In this document: positions 22,911 to 31,403 of the stretch, one piece after another
Layout: each line of letters begins with the position of its first letter
Numbering within the stretch: position 1 is the stretch's first letter
DNA from: Thiotrichaceae bacterium
GTDB lineage: Bacteria; Pseudomonadota; Gammaproteobacteria; Beggiatoales; Beggiatoaceae
Direction: 5' to 3'
DNA: 33,122 nt
Assembly (NCBI GenBank): GCA_029939505.1
Contig: JAOZSV010000023.1
Location: 2,583 to 35,704 of the forward strand
Notes under the pieces: generated by a model
What the model was told of the DNA's origin: nothing
Database searches by the model: none
The model's input: only the letters and a program-made list of their open reading frames with translations
Translations under genes and position numbers: made by a program

Positions 22911-22990
22911 CTGATGTGACGCAAGGTGCTTCCAAGTTCCACCGATTTCATCGGTGGTATTCAAATTGGAAGAACCCTGCGTAACATCAG
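22911..22990. mobile_element. MITE-like family G element
   Basis: Termini CTGATGTGACGCA and TGCGTAACATCAG are inverted with one mismatch. The inner arms CTTCCAA / TTGGAAG and CCACCGAT / ATCGGTGG form a near-continuous hairpin across 80 bp. TTAA-like sequence lies on both sides, so a short target duplication is possible. Single ends of the same family occur at 2112 and 33069. Confidence 0.75.
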
Positions 22991-23040
22991 TAATTAATTG
23001 AAAAATGGTGCCGTTTCACTCACCTACGCTTACTGAGTCA

Positions 23041-23165
23041 TGTAGGGTGGTTTCGAGGTTTTAGTTTTTTGAAGAAAAACTAAAACCTCGAAAACGTCTT
23101 TTTGTTGTCCACCACTTTTTTAATGAGGAAGCCGTTGCACGAAAAGGACTTTGCCCACCCTACAT
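23041..23165. repeat. Family I repeat split by a family B hairpin
   Basis: TGTAGGGTGG at 23041 and TTTGCCCACCCTACATGA near 23150-23167 are the inverted ends of a family I repeat. A complete family B hairpin (23054-23090, CGAGGTTTTAG / CTAAAACCTCG) sits inside its left arm. After it, the sequence resumes with ACGTCTTTTTGTTGTCCACC. Confidence 0.75.
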
Positions 23166-23218
23166 GACTTAAAACAAGCGTAGCTTGCTTAAAGACGTTG
23201 CCTACCTGGCTTGCTTCA

Positions 23219-23557
23219 TCACAATAATGGTCTTGTAACCCGTATTAATTGATTGTCTAATTGCTGTACCTCTCTAATTTGTTCATCAATTCTTTGAGCT
23301 AATTGTTGGTAATCCTTATTGTGAGTACATGAAATAATGCCGCTATGCTCATTATTTGTATGTAGCCTGTAAAAATCCTTGTGATTGTGCGTCAGTATCA
23401 CACGCATTTCAGAAACGGCATAAACCAATTGCGCTTTATCATCAGTTCCTTTTCCAGCTTTTCCGATTTCTTGAGTGGTTTTGATGTCATACCCCATTTT
23501 CCTTAATATTTTGACAGCAAGGTAATTAAAATCTTCATCGGCATAAAGTTTAATCAT
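23219..23557 (-). CDS. DUF5615-type PIN-like toxin
   Basis: This 112-aa protein starts MIKLYADEDFNYLAVKILRK, the characteristic N-terminus of DUF5615 PIN-like proteins, with the acidic ADED metal-binding cluster. Further acidic positions are in GTDDKAQLVYA and THNHKDFYRL, where H-x-x-D-F is typical. The predicted activity is Mg2+-dependent RNA cleavage, by family inference. It overlaps the upstream antitoxin gene by 4 bp (ATGA), a normal toxin-antitoxin coupling. Length is usual and no frameshift is present. The target RNA is unknown. Confidence 0.8.
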   Translation of the reverse strand: MIKLYADEDFNYLAVKILRKMGYDIKTTQEIGKAGKGTDDKAQLVYAVSEMRVILTHNHKDFYRLHTNNEHSGIISCTHNKDYQQLAQRIDEQIREVQQLDNQLIRVTRPLL

Positions 23558-23922
23558 AAACCATTCTCTTCTTCAATTTCTTGATCTATTTCATTTTGAT
23601 AAAGAGCATAATACTTCCATGCTGCTTTTAAATCCGATTGCTTAAGACTCGGATAAACTTCTAAAAGTTCGCTATCAGACGTGTCTTCTTGCCGATATTG
23701 TACCAAGCTCCTGACAGGAATGCGGGTATTGCGAATATGTGGACTACCGCCACAGATTCCCTGCGTTTTTTGAACCAAGTGGTTATCCTTGTTTTGAGGA
23801 TATACATCTTGAAAAACACGATTTTTGAGAGATAAAACGAAATCTAGCGTTTTTTCAAGTTTTTCGATTGAAAGATTATGAATTTCGTGTAAGAGTCTAT
23901 TTTCTATTTCAACTTGATTCAT
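23554..23922 (-). CDS. DUF433 antitoxin with extended N-terminus
   Basis: This 122-aa protein has a DUF433 domain at about residues 52-108 (GICGGSPHIRNTRIPVRSLV, then SELLEVYPSLKQSDLKAAW), a helix-turn-helix-like DNA-binding antitoxin fold. The first 35 residues (ENRLLHEIHNLSIEKLEKTL, then DFVLSLKN) resemble a DUF2281-type N-terminus, so it seems to be a fused or extended antitoxin. AGGGAGGA lies 8-9 bases before the start, the best ribosome-binding site in this part of the window. It precedes and overlaps the DUF5615 toxin gene. Autoregulation of the pair is likely by analogy with type II systems. Confidence 0.8.
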   Translation of the reverse strand: MNQVEIENRLLHEIHNLSIEKLEKTLDFVLSLKNRVFQDVYPQNKDNHLVQKTQGICGGSPHIRNTRIPVRSLVQYRQEDTSDSELLEVYPSLKQSDLKAAWKYYALYQNEIDQEIEEENGL

Positions 23923-24022
23923 TGATTTTATCCTCCCTTGGTATTAGCAATGATCGTAGCGAAGTTACCGCGTTGATCGCAGCGAAGCGGTGTTAGTTTA
24001 TCCAAAACAGAGTTTGGGAACG

Positions 24023-24182
24023 GTAACTACTCAGGGCTACTCAGGGCAACCATAAAGGATTGCCCCTACAACATTTCAGCCTAAAGTTTTTCTTCAAAAA
24101 ACTTTAGGCTGAAATATTCTTAATACGGACGAAAATATTCTGATGTAGGCTGCACCCCCTTGTGGTTGCCCTGAGTAGTTAC
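24023..24182. repeat. Family D palindrome containing a family B-like hairpin
   Basis: Termini GTAACTACTCAGGG and GGTTGCCCTGAGTAGTTAC bound 160 bp. In the middle, ATTTCAGCCTAAAG and CTTTAGGCTGAAAT (24073-24115) form a hairpin with the TTTTTCTTCAAAAAA loop of family B but lacking CGAGG. The left arm is partly duplicated (CTACTCAGGG twice). Confidence 0.85.
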
Positions 24183-24333
24183 TGGGAACGAATAGTTTAT
24201 TTTCTATTTCAACTCATTACCTTTAGATTAGCAGGGCAAAATGATGTGTTAGTATAACACGCCCTTCGGAAAAATAAAAGCCCCTACTGAGTCTGCTTAT
24301 AGCATTTCCTTTTTGAGTTAAATACATCATTTT

Positions 24334-24370
24334 GTAGGGGCAATCCTTTATGGTTGCCCTGAGTAGTTAC
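24334..24370. repeat. Half family D element
   Basis: GTAGGGGCAATCCTTTATGG, then TTGCCCTGAGTAGTTAC, is the right half of the family D palindrome without its left half. Confidence 0.85.
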
Positions 24371-24556
24371 AAAAAAGATTAAAAGAGAGCATTGAGCTTT
24401 CATTCAATACTTGAATAATAGTAGGCAAAAAACCGTTCAAAATATGAGATACTTTTTTTACAATCTCAAATTGATTTCTTAAAATGCGAGACTTTGCACA
24501 GTTGCCTTATTTAGAAACTGCCCGTTTCTTGCTTCACTAACGCCCAAAGTAAGACA

Positions 24557-27500
24557 ATGATGAACATTCCCAATTACAAAAATATTAAACTCATTTACGA
24601 AAGTAGCAACTCTTTCGTTTTTCGTGCGATAAATAAGGATAATCAACAGGTTATCCTCAAGATGTTTAAAGAAAATTATCCATCGCCTGAGGAATTGACG
24701 CGCTATCAGCAAGAATATGACTTCATGCGCCGCCTAGCCGATTTGGATGGCGTTATCAAAGTCTATCGCCTCGAAAAATATCAAAAAACACAAATGATAT
24801 GTTTAGAAGATTTTGGTGGCGAGTCTTTAAAGTATTGGCTAACAATGCGTTCCTTTAGTCTGGATGAATTACTTCGCCTTGCTATTCGTCTCAGCGATAT
24901 TTTGGAAGAAGTACATAAAAAACATATTATTCATAAGGATATTAATTCCACCAATCTCGTTTGGAATCCTGTGACTGATGTACTGAAAATAATTGATTTT
25001 GGCATTTCCACCAAATTATCACAGCAACAGATCACGTTTAAAAACCCCAATTTTTTAGAGGGAACTTTAGCCTACATCTCCCCAGAACAAACGGGGCGGA
25101 TGAATTGCGCTTTGGATTATCGCACTGATTTTTACTCACTGGGGGCAACGCTTTACGAATTATTTACTGGCGTTGTGCCTTTTAATGCGACAGAACCGAT
25201 GGAATTAATTCATTGTCATCTCGCCAAACAACCCGTGCCGCCTTTTGAATTGATGAAAAGGGCAAAAGAACAGGATTTGATAAAAGGGGTAAAAAAAGCG
25301 ATTTCTGCTATCATATTGAAATTATTAGAAAAAACAGCAGAAGATCGCTATCAAAGTCTCTATGGACTTAAAACCGATCTTCAGGAATGTCAGCTTGCTT
25401 TGTCTGAAGGTAAAACACTTGACTCTTTTACTCCGGCTCAAAACGACATTTCTGCTTCCTTTCAAATTCCGGAAAAACTTTATGGGCGTGAATATGAAAT
25501 AAAAACCTTACTCGCCGCTTTTGAGCGCGTGGCGGGCAGTTCCTCATCAACAAGGAGCCAAACCTCAGAGGTTTCTAAAACCTCTGAGGTTTTTCGTGAA
25601 ATGAGCCAAACCGAGGTTTTTCCTGAAATGAGCCAAACCTCAGAGGTTTCTAAAACCTCTGAGGTTTTTCGTGAAATGAGCCAAACCGAGGTTTTTCCTG
25701 AAATGAGCCAAACCTCAGAGGTTTCTAAAACCTCTGAGGTTTTTCGTGATAAAAGCGAAATCCTGTTAATCACTGGTGATTCAGGTATTGGTAAATCGGC
25801 ATTGGTTAAAGAAGTGTATAAATTGCTCACAAAAAAACGGGGCTATTTTATCACCGGAATTTTTGACACATTTCAACGCAATATTCCTTACAGTGCTATC
25901 GTTACCGCTTTTGAAGAATTAGTGCAACAACTCCTGACGGAAGGCGAAACGCAATTAGCACAATGGAAAGAGAAATTATTAGCCGCCCTGGGTAGTAATG
26001 GACAAGTCATTATTGATGTCATTCCAAAGATGGAACGGATTATTGGGCAACAACCGGCTCTCCCTACCTTAGAAATAACAGAATCTAAAAACCGTTTTAA
26101 CTTGGTTTTTCAAAACTTTATACGGGTATTTTGTCAACCTGATCATCCCTTAGTGATTTTTTTGGACAACTTGCAATGGGTAGATTCGGCAAGCCTGAAA
26201 TTATTAGAAATGGTGATGATGGATAGGGATACTACCACCCTATTCTTGATAGGGGCTTATCGGGATGTTGAACCAAATCATCCTTTAATGATGGCGTTTG
26301 ACGTACTCCATAAAGAAAACGTGATCATTAATCAAATCACCTTAAAGCCTTTAACTTGTGAAGAGATTAATCAATTAATTACAGAGAGTTTGCATCAAAA
26401 AGCAGTGGATTCACTAACCAACGTGGTGATGCGTAAAACAAAGGGCAATCCGTTTTTTGTGAATCAATTTCTTCACAAATTGGTTGAAAACAAATTACTC
26501 CATTTTGTTTCTAAAAGAGGCACTTGGGAATGGGATTTAGAAAAAAATGAGGCGGTGAATATCACCGATAATGTGGTGGATTTGATGATTTGTCAATTGA
26601 AAAAATTGCCTCAATCAGCGCAGCACGTTTTACGTTTAGCGGCTTGTGTGGGTAATTATTTTGATTTGGATACCTTATCTTTCATTTATAAAAAGTCGGT
26701 TTCCGACACTTTCAATGATTTGATGCCGGCGATGATGGAAGGAATTATTTTATCCACCACACAATTGGAAATCATGATTAAAGAGGAGAATTCGCCTTAT
26801 ACGATTCGCCATTTCCAATTTCTCCATCATCGTTTTCAACAGGCGGCTTATGCCCTGGTTGATGAGGTTAAGAAAAAAGCGGTGCATTTACAAATAGGGC
26901 GTTTGTACCTTCAAAATATCCCAGACGAAGCGTTAGAAGAACAAATTTTTCATATTGTTGGACAACTTAATCTTGGCTTTGAATTGGTTGAGGAAGATTC
27001 ACTGCAATTAAAAATGGTTCAATTGAATTTGAAGGCGGGAGAAAAAGCGAAAGAGGCCACAGCTTATGCTGCTGCTAAACAATATTTTAGCTTTGGGCGG
27101 AAGATATTGCAGAGTCAACTTTGGGAAGAGCATTATGACTTAACTTTTGCTTTATACAAGGAGGAAGCAGAAGTGGAATATCTCAATGGTCATTTTGAGC
27201 AGTCAGAGGCTTTGATTCAAGAGATACTGGTTCAGGCTAAATCGCCATTGGAGAAGGTGGAAATTTATAGAATGCTTGTGGTTCAATATACCATGAAAGG
27301 GGAATATGTCGAAGCGGTTAAAATCGGGAGAGAGGGGTTACGGTGCTTAAATATTGATTTACCAGAAAGCGATTTCAAAACCGCTTTTAAAAAAGAAATG
27401 GCTAAAGTCAATCTGGGCAACAGAACGATTGGCTCACTGATTCACCAAGATAAAGTCACCAATCGGGAAATTATCCTTGCCATCAGATTATTAAGATATA

Positions 27501-30500
27501 TGGCTATCCCCGCTTATTTTTTTGATCAGGATATCTGGTTTCTTCTGACGATGAAAAATGTCAATTTATGTCTAACGTATGGACAAGTACCAGAAACGCC
27601 TCCCATTTTCTGTGCTTATGGTATTATACTCGGCACTATTTCCAGAGATTATCAAGCGGCTTATCAATTTGGTTTGGTTGCTATTGAAATCAGTGAAAAG
27701 CTCAATCGTTACAAATGCCAAACCAAAGTCATGATGGGTGGTTTTTTGATGCCCTGGGTAAAACATATCAAATATAGCATAGCGGTGATTGATGAGGGGT
27801 ATCAAGCGGGGCTGGAATCGGGTGATTTACAATATGTTGGTTATTTGATGATTTTGCAGCTTTTTAATCGGTTCTATCAAGGTGACAATTTGCAAAAGAT
27901 TTTATCAGAGATTTCAAAGGGGTTGTCTTTTAACAGAAAAGCCAAAAATCCATTTCCAACGAATCTGATATTAGGCTTTCAAATGTTCGTTTTCAATTTA
28001 ACGGGATTGACAGAAAGTCGAGAAGATTTTCATAATGAAGACATGAGTGAAGCGCAATATTTGGAGCAGAACAAAAAACATCAAAACATTCTATGTTACT
28101 GTTTTATATTGAAATCTCAAATCTTTTATCTCTATGGTGAACCTGCCAGCGCAATTCAGTGCGCTATCGAAGCCGAAAAGCGACTTGATTTGATTCGTGG
28201 CGTTGTCACGCTCGTCGATAATCACTTTTATTATTCACTGAGTTTACTTGCTCTCTACCCCACCGTTTCTGCGGAAAAACAGGTAGAATATTGGAATAAA
28301 GTCGAAGAGAAGCAAAAGCAGATGAAAATCTGGGTTGATCATGCTCAAGAAAATTTCTTACACAAATATCAATTAGTCGCTGCTGAAATCGCCCGTATTT
28401 CTGGCAAAGATTCAGAAGCGGTTTTTCTCTATACCCAAGCGATAGCTTCTGCTAAGAAAAATGGATTTGTCCAAGATGAAGCATTGGCTAATGAATTAGT
28501 TGCCCAATTTTGGTTAGCTAAAGGCTTTGAGCAGTATGCCAATATCCATCTCTGCGAAGCGCATTATGCTTACCAGCAGTGGGGGGCAGTGGCTAAGATT
28601 GCGGATTTTGAGGAAAAATACCCCTTGTTAGCACTATCCTCAACGCCAGTTTCAACGCCAGTTTCAACTTCCACCGTTTTAAGAACGCAAAATTTTTCGC
28701 TATCGACTCAAACGACTTCCAGTTACTTAGACTTAAATAGTATGGTGAAAGCGTCTAATGCCCTGTTAGGAGAAATCGTTTTGAGTCGTTTATTAGAAAA
28801 AATGATGCAGATTGTCATTGAAAATGCTGGGGCAGAAAAGGGCTTTTTGCTACTACCACAACAAGATAAGTGGTTTATTGAAGCGGAAGGGCATGTTAAT
28901 AGCACTGATGTGACTGTCTTGCAATCCATCGCGCTTGAAAAAAGTGAGCAAGTTTCGGGCAATATTATTCACTATGTTGCTCATACTCAAGAAGAGATCG
29001 TGTTGCACGATGCCACAGAATCTAGCCACCATTTTACCCACGATCCGTACCTCGTCAAATTCTGCCCAAAATCGGTATTATGTGCGCCGTTGATCAATCA
29101 AGGAGAGTTAACAGGTATTTTGTATTTAGAGAACAACTTGATGACAGGCGCATTTACACAAGAAAGGTTGGAGGTGTTAAATCTGTTATCCTCGCAAATC
29201 GCGCTCTCTATTAAAAATTCATTATTATACAATAACTTAGAAGACAATGTTGCAGAACGTACTCGTGAACTGGCGCAAGAAATCGTCGTCAGAAAAAGCG
29301 CAGAGAAAGCGGCTAAAGTGGCGAACAAAGCGAAAAGTGCTTTTTTGGCGAATATGAGCCATGAACTTCGCACGCCACTTAATGCGATTTTGGGCTTTGC
29401 CCAAATTATGACTCGTAGCAAAAAACTTGATCATGAAAACCAAGAAAATATCGGTATTATCAGCCGTAGCGGCGAACATCTTCTGACACTCATTAATCAA
29501 GTACTTGATCTGACAAAGATTGAGGCGGAACGGATTACCCTTAATGAAATCCAGTTTGATTTATACCGTTTGTTGGAAGATTTAGAAGATATGTTCAATC
29601 TTAAAGCAGATGATAAGCATTTACAATTGATTTTTGAGCGTGAACCATCCGTTCCACAATATCTTCTTGGTGATGAAGTGAAATTACGGCAGGTGTTGAT
29701 TAATTTGCTGAATAATGCCCTTAAATTTACTCAAGAGGGCGGTGTGATAGTGCGTGTGGCGGTTTCTGAAGAAGGCAAGTCCATTTCTCAACTTCACTTT
29801 GAAGTCGAAGATACGGGACCCGGGATTGCATCCAATGAGTTAGATCAACTTTTTGAAGCCTTTGTGCAAACGAGTACAGGCAAACAAACTTCTGAGGGAA
29901 CCGGCTTGGGTTTAACGATTAGTCGTCAATTTGTCCAATTAATGGGCGGAGAGATGATTGTGAAGAGTGAAGTTGGGCGTGGCACGACGTTTGAGTTTAG
30001 CCTGCCATGTCAATTAGCGGATGCGAGTGAACTTAAAAAAACGACTTCTAAAAAACAAGTGATCGCTTTGGTGCCAAATCAACCCCGCTATCGGATTTTG
30101 GTTGTAGATGATAAATGGGCAAGTCGGCAATTGTTGATCAAACTGCTTAGTCCTCTTGGCTTTGAGATTCAGGCGGCAGAAAATGGTCAAGAAGCCATTG
30201 AGATTTGGGAAAAATGGCAACCACATTTGATTTGGATGGATATGCGGATGCCAGTGATGGATGGCTATGAGGCGACTCAGCGGATTAAGGCTCAACTTTC
30301 AGGACAAGCAACGGCTATCATCGCCCTGACAGCCAGTGCTTTAGAAGAAGAACGGGCAATTGTTCTTGACGCGGGTTGTGATGACATGTTACGGAAACCC
30401 TTTCAGGAAAGCAATATTTTTGAAGTCATGCACAAACATCTTGGGGTGCGTTATATTTATGAAGAGGAGATTGCCGAACCAGAAAACGAGGAAGAGATTA

Positions 30501-30712
30501 AAATCCCAAATCTCGCGGCTCAAATGGCTAAATTACCAGAATCTCTATTCGTACCACTTCAAAATGCCATCGAATGCGCGGATTTACAAGCCATGAAGCC
30601 GCTTATTGAGCAGATAAGTGAAAACGATAAACCATTGGCTAAGACATTGAATAAATTGGCGAAGAATTTTCGTTTTGATATACTTCAAGAAATTCTTGAA
30701 GAAATGGTTTAA
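24557..30712 (+). CDS. Trifunctional Ser/Thr kinase / AAA ATPase / GAF hybrid histidine kinase
   Basis: This 2051-aa cytoplasmic signalling protein has no membrane segment. The Ser/Thr kinase domain (about 8-270) has Lys35, HKDINSTN with Asp128, DFG at 147 and SPEQTGRMN. An AAA/NACHT-like ATPase (about 310-700) has Walker A GDSGIGKS at 407 and Walker B VIFLDNLQWVD near 535. A long TPR-like helical region (about 850-1380) is followed by a GAF domain (about 1408-1550), a coiled coil and a HisKA domain with His1602 (MSHELRTPLNAI). The HATPase domain (about 1705-1817) has NALKF, DTGPGIA and GTGLGL. A receiver domain (about 1845-1958) has Asp1895, and a short helical tail ends the protein. This architecture is the cyanobacterial Hstk-type family. 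A 25-residue repeat at 334-398, derived from a palindromic DNA element, interrupts the ATPase just before Walker A. The start may be either of two adjacent ATGs. The stimulus is unknown. Confidence 0.92.
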   Translation: MMNIPNYKNIKLIYESSNSFVFRAINKDNQQVILKMFKENYPSPEELTRYQQEYDFMRRLADLDGVIKVYRLEKYQKTQMICLEDFGGESLKYWLTMRSFSLDELLRLAIRLSDILEEVHKKHIIHKDINSTNLVWNPVTDVLKIIDFGISTKLSQQQITFKNPNFLEGTLAYISPEQTGRMNCALDYRTDFYSLGATLYELFTGVVPFNATEPMELIHCHLAKQPVPPFELMKRAKEQDLIKGVKKAISAIILKLLEKTAEDRYQSLYGLKTDLQECQLALSEGKTLDSFTPAQNDISASFQIPEKLYGREYEIKTLLAAFERVAGSSSSTRSQTSEVSKTSEVFREMSQTEVFPEMSQTSEVSKTSEVFREMSQTEVFPEMSQTSEVSKTSEVFRDKSEILLITGDSGIGKSALVKEVYKLLTKKRGYFITGIFDTFQRNIPYSAIVTAFEELVQQLLTEGETQLAQWKEKLLAALGSNGQVIIDVIPKMERIIGQQPALPTLEITESKNRFNLVFQNFIRVFCQPDHPLVIFLDNLQWVDSASLKLLEMVMMDRDTTTLFLIGAYRDVEPNHPLMMAFDVLHKENVIINQITLKPLTCEEINQLITESLHQKAVDSLTNVVMRKTKGNPFFVNQFLHKLVENKLLHFVSKRGTWEWDLEKNEAVNITDNVVDLMICQLKKLPQSAQHVLRLAACVGNYFDLDTLSFIYKKSVSDTFNDLMPAMMEGIILSTTQLEIMIKEENSPYTIRHFQFLHHRFQQAAYALVDEVKKKAVHLQIGRLYLQNIPDEALEEQIFHIVGQLNLGFELVEEDSLQLKMVQLNLKAGEKAKEATAYAAAKQYFSFGRKILQSQLWEEHYDLTFALYKEEAEVEYLNGHFEQSEALIQEILVQAKSPLEKVEIYRMLVVQYTMKGEYVEAVKIGREGLRCLNIDLPESDFKTAFKKEMAKVNLGNRTIGSLIHQDKVTNREIILAIRLLRYMAIPAYFFDQDIWFLLTMKNVNLCLTYGQVPETPPIFCAYGIILGTISRDYQAAYQFGLVAIEISEKLNRYKCQTKVMMGGFLMPWVKHIKYSIAVIDEGYQAGLESGDLQYVGYLMILQLFNRFYQGDNLQKILSEISKGLSFNRKAKNPFPTNLILGFQMFVFNLTGLTESREDFHNEDMSEAQYLEQNKKHQNILCYCFILKSQIFYLYGEPASAIQCAIEAEKRLDLIRGVVTLVDNHFYYSLSLLALYPTVSAEKQVEYWNKVEEKQKQMKIWVDHAQENFLHKYQLVAAEIARISGKDSEAVFLYTQAIASAKKNGFVQDEALANELVAQFWLAKGFEQYANIHLCEAHYAYQQWGAVAKIADFEEKYPLLALSSTPVSTPVSTSTVLRTQNFSLSTQTTSSYLDLNSMVKASNALLGEIVLSRLLEKMMQIVIENAGAEKGFLLLPQQDKWFIEAEGHVNSTDVTVLQSIALEKSEQVSGNIIHYVAHTQEEIVLHDATESSHHFTHDPYLVKFCPKSVLCAPLINQGELTGILYLENNLMTGAFTQERLEVLNLLSSQIALSIKNSLLYNNLEDNVAERTRELAQEIVVRKSAEKAAKVANKAKSAFLANMSHELRTPLNAILGFAQIMTRSKKLDHENQENIGIISRSGEHLLTLINQVLDLTKIEAERITLNEIQFDLYRLLEDLEDMFNLKADDKHLQLIFEREPSVPQYLLGDEVKLRQVLINLLNNALKFTQEGGVIVRVAVSEEGKSISQLHFEVEDTGPGIASNELDQLFEAFVQTSTGKQTSEGTGLGLTISRQFVQLMGGEMIVKSEVGRGTTFEFSLPCQLADASELKKTTSKKQVIALVPNQPRYRILVVDDKWASRQLLIKLLSPLGFEIQAAENGQEAIEIWEKWQPHLIWMDMRMPVMDGYEATQRIKAQLSGQATAIIALTASALEEERAIVLDAGCDDMLRKPFQESNIFEVMHKHLGVRYIYEEEIAEPENEEEIKIPNLAAQMAKLPESLFVPLQNAIECADLQAMKPLIEQISENDKPLAKTLNKLAKNFRFDILQEILEEMV
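25556..25749 (+). repeat. 75-bp in-frame repeat made of palindromes inside the kinase gene
   Basis: Units start at 25556, 25631 and 25706 (the last partial). Each contains AACCTCAGAGGTTT, then CTAAAACCTCTGAGGTTT, a near-perfect palindrome, followed by ACCGAGGTTTTTCC. They read in frame as SQTSEVSKTSEVFREMSQTE plus VFPEM. Copies are identical at DNA level where they overlap. The layout equals the intergenic family E palindromes with CTCAGAG in place of CTGACAG. Confidence 0.95.
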
Positions 30713-30744
30713 GAAATCCGATTTTTGAAAAAAATCGGATTTCT
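30712..30744. terminator. Family C hairpin between convergent kinase and dksA genes
   Basis: AGAAATCCGATTTTT pairs with AAAAATCGGATTTCT around GAAA. The hairpin starts at the last base of the kinase stop codon and ends just before the dksA stop. The arms carry T-runs in both directions, so it may serve as a bidirectional terminator while also being a dispersed repeat. Confidence 0.55.
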
Positions 30745-30746
30745 AA

Positions 30747-31184
30747 TTATCTTCTTCTCATCACACGCTGTTTTTCTCGATTCTCATCCTGCGTTTTGCA
30801 ATCAATGCACTTTATTGCGGTAGGTCTAGCCTCCATGCGAGAGATACCAATTTCAGCTCCGCAACTTGCACAAAAACCATATTCGCCACTCTCAATCGTT
30901 TTCATGGCTGTATCAATTTTTTTAATTAATTTACGCTCCCTATCCCGAGTGCGTAATTCTATTGAAAATTCTTCTTCATGCGAAGCCCGATCATTTGGAT
31001 CGGGAAAATGTTCAAAATCATCCTGCATATGATGCACAGTCTTATCGACTTCTCCCATTAAATTACTTTTCCATTGCAACAAAATTTGCTCAAAATGTTT
31101 AAGTTGTGCCTCACTCATATATTCTTCCCCCTCGCTCTTATGATAAGGGGTGAAGATGAGTTCAGTCGTGTTGGCATCAGACAT
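30747..31184 (-). CDS. dksA: RNA polymerase-binding transcription factor DksA
   Basis: This 145-aa protein binds in the secondary channel of RNA polymerase and works with ppGpp in the stringent response. The coiled-coil tip motif DPNDRAS supplies the two acidic residues Asp62 and Asp65. It is followed by EEEFSIELRTRDRERKLIKK, which is almost diagnostic of DksA. The C4 zinc finger is Cys105, Cys108, Cys126 and Cys129 (CASC ... CIDC). The order and length match gammaproteobacterial DksA. AAAGGAAAG is a good ribosome-binding site about 8 bases before the start. The gene converges on the giant kinase gene, with a hairpin separating them. Confidence 0.95.
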   Translation of the reverse strand: MSDANTTELIFTPYHKSEGEEYMSEAQLKHFEQILLQWKSNLMGEVDKTVHHMQDDFEHFPDPNDRASHEEEFSIELRTRDRERKLIKKIDTAMKTIESGEYGFCASCGAEIGISRMEARPTAIKCIDCKTQDENREKQRVMRRR

Positions 31185-31208
31185 GATTTACTTTCCTTTA
31201 AAAAAATG

Positions 31209-31288
31209 CTTACAACTCAGCCTTGAAATCAATTGCAAGGCTGAAAGCATTCGAGGCTAAAGTTTTTCTTCAAAAAACTTTAGCCTCG
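31209..31288. repeat. GCCTTGAAATC palindrome followed by family B hairpin
   Basis: TTACAACTCAGCCTTGAAAT, then CAATTGCAAGGCTGAAAGC, forms a small hairpin similar to the ends of the nested element at 12964-13091. A perfect family B hairpin with CGAGGCTAAAG / CTTTAGCCTCG arms follows (31252-31288). Both lie in the divergent promoter region between dksA and the efflux adaptor gene. Confidence 0.85.
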
Positions 31289-31403
31289 AATAGTCTGTTA
31301 AAACAGACTAATTAGAGTTTAGTAAAAATTCGTTTATTTCGTTAATTCGCTGTACTATTAGCATATCAACCTCAACAACATTGCATTAATTATACCATAA
31401 AAC

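Larger units (their letters stand above)
22664..23218. other. Gap with small palindromes and a possible transposase remnant
   Basis: It contains a GGTGCAT / ATGCACC hairpin (22724-22750), GGGGACAGACCACAT at 22770, a near-repeat of TTTTTGCTAAAATCTTT (22798-22840), the family G element, and a family I repeat interrupted by a family B hairpin. GGGGACAGACCAC is a phrase I associate with leaders of REP-associated tyrosine transposases, but no coding remnant is recognisable. No gene is called. Confidence 0.55.
23923..24556. other. 634-bp gap between the divergent antitoxin and kinase genes
   Basis: It holds two family D palindromes, listed separately. About 180 bases of A/T-rich non-repeat DNA before the kinase start (24371-24556) should contain its promoter, but no convincing -35/-10 pair can be named. 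No gene is seen. Confidence 0.65.

Noticed and set aside
25480-25830. Minus-strand open frame across the kinase repeat
   Set aside because: The palindromic repeat is open on both strands. It lies antisense within a clear domain-rich gene and has no ribosome-binding site.
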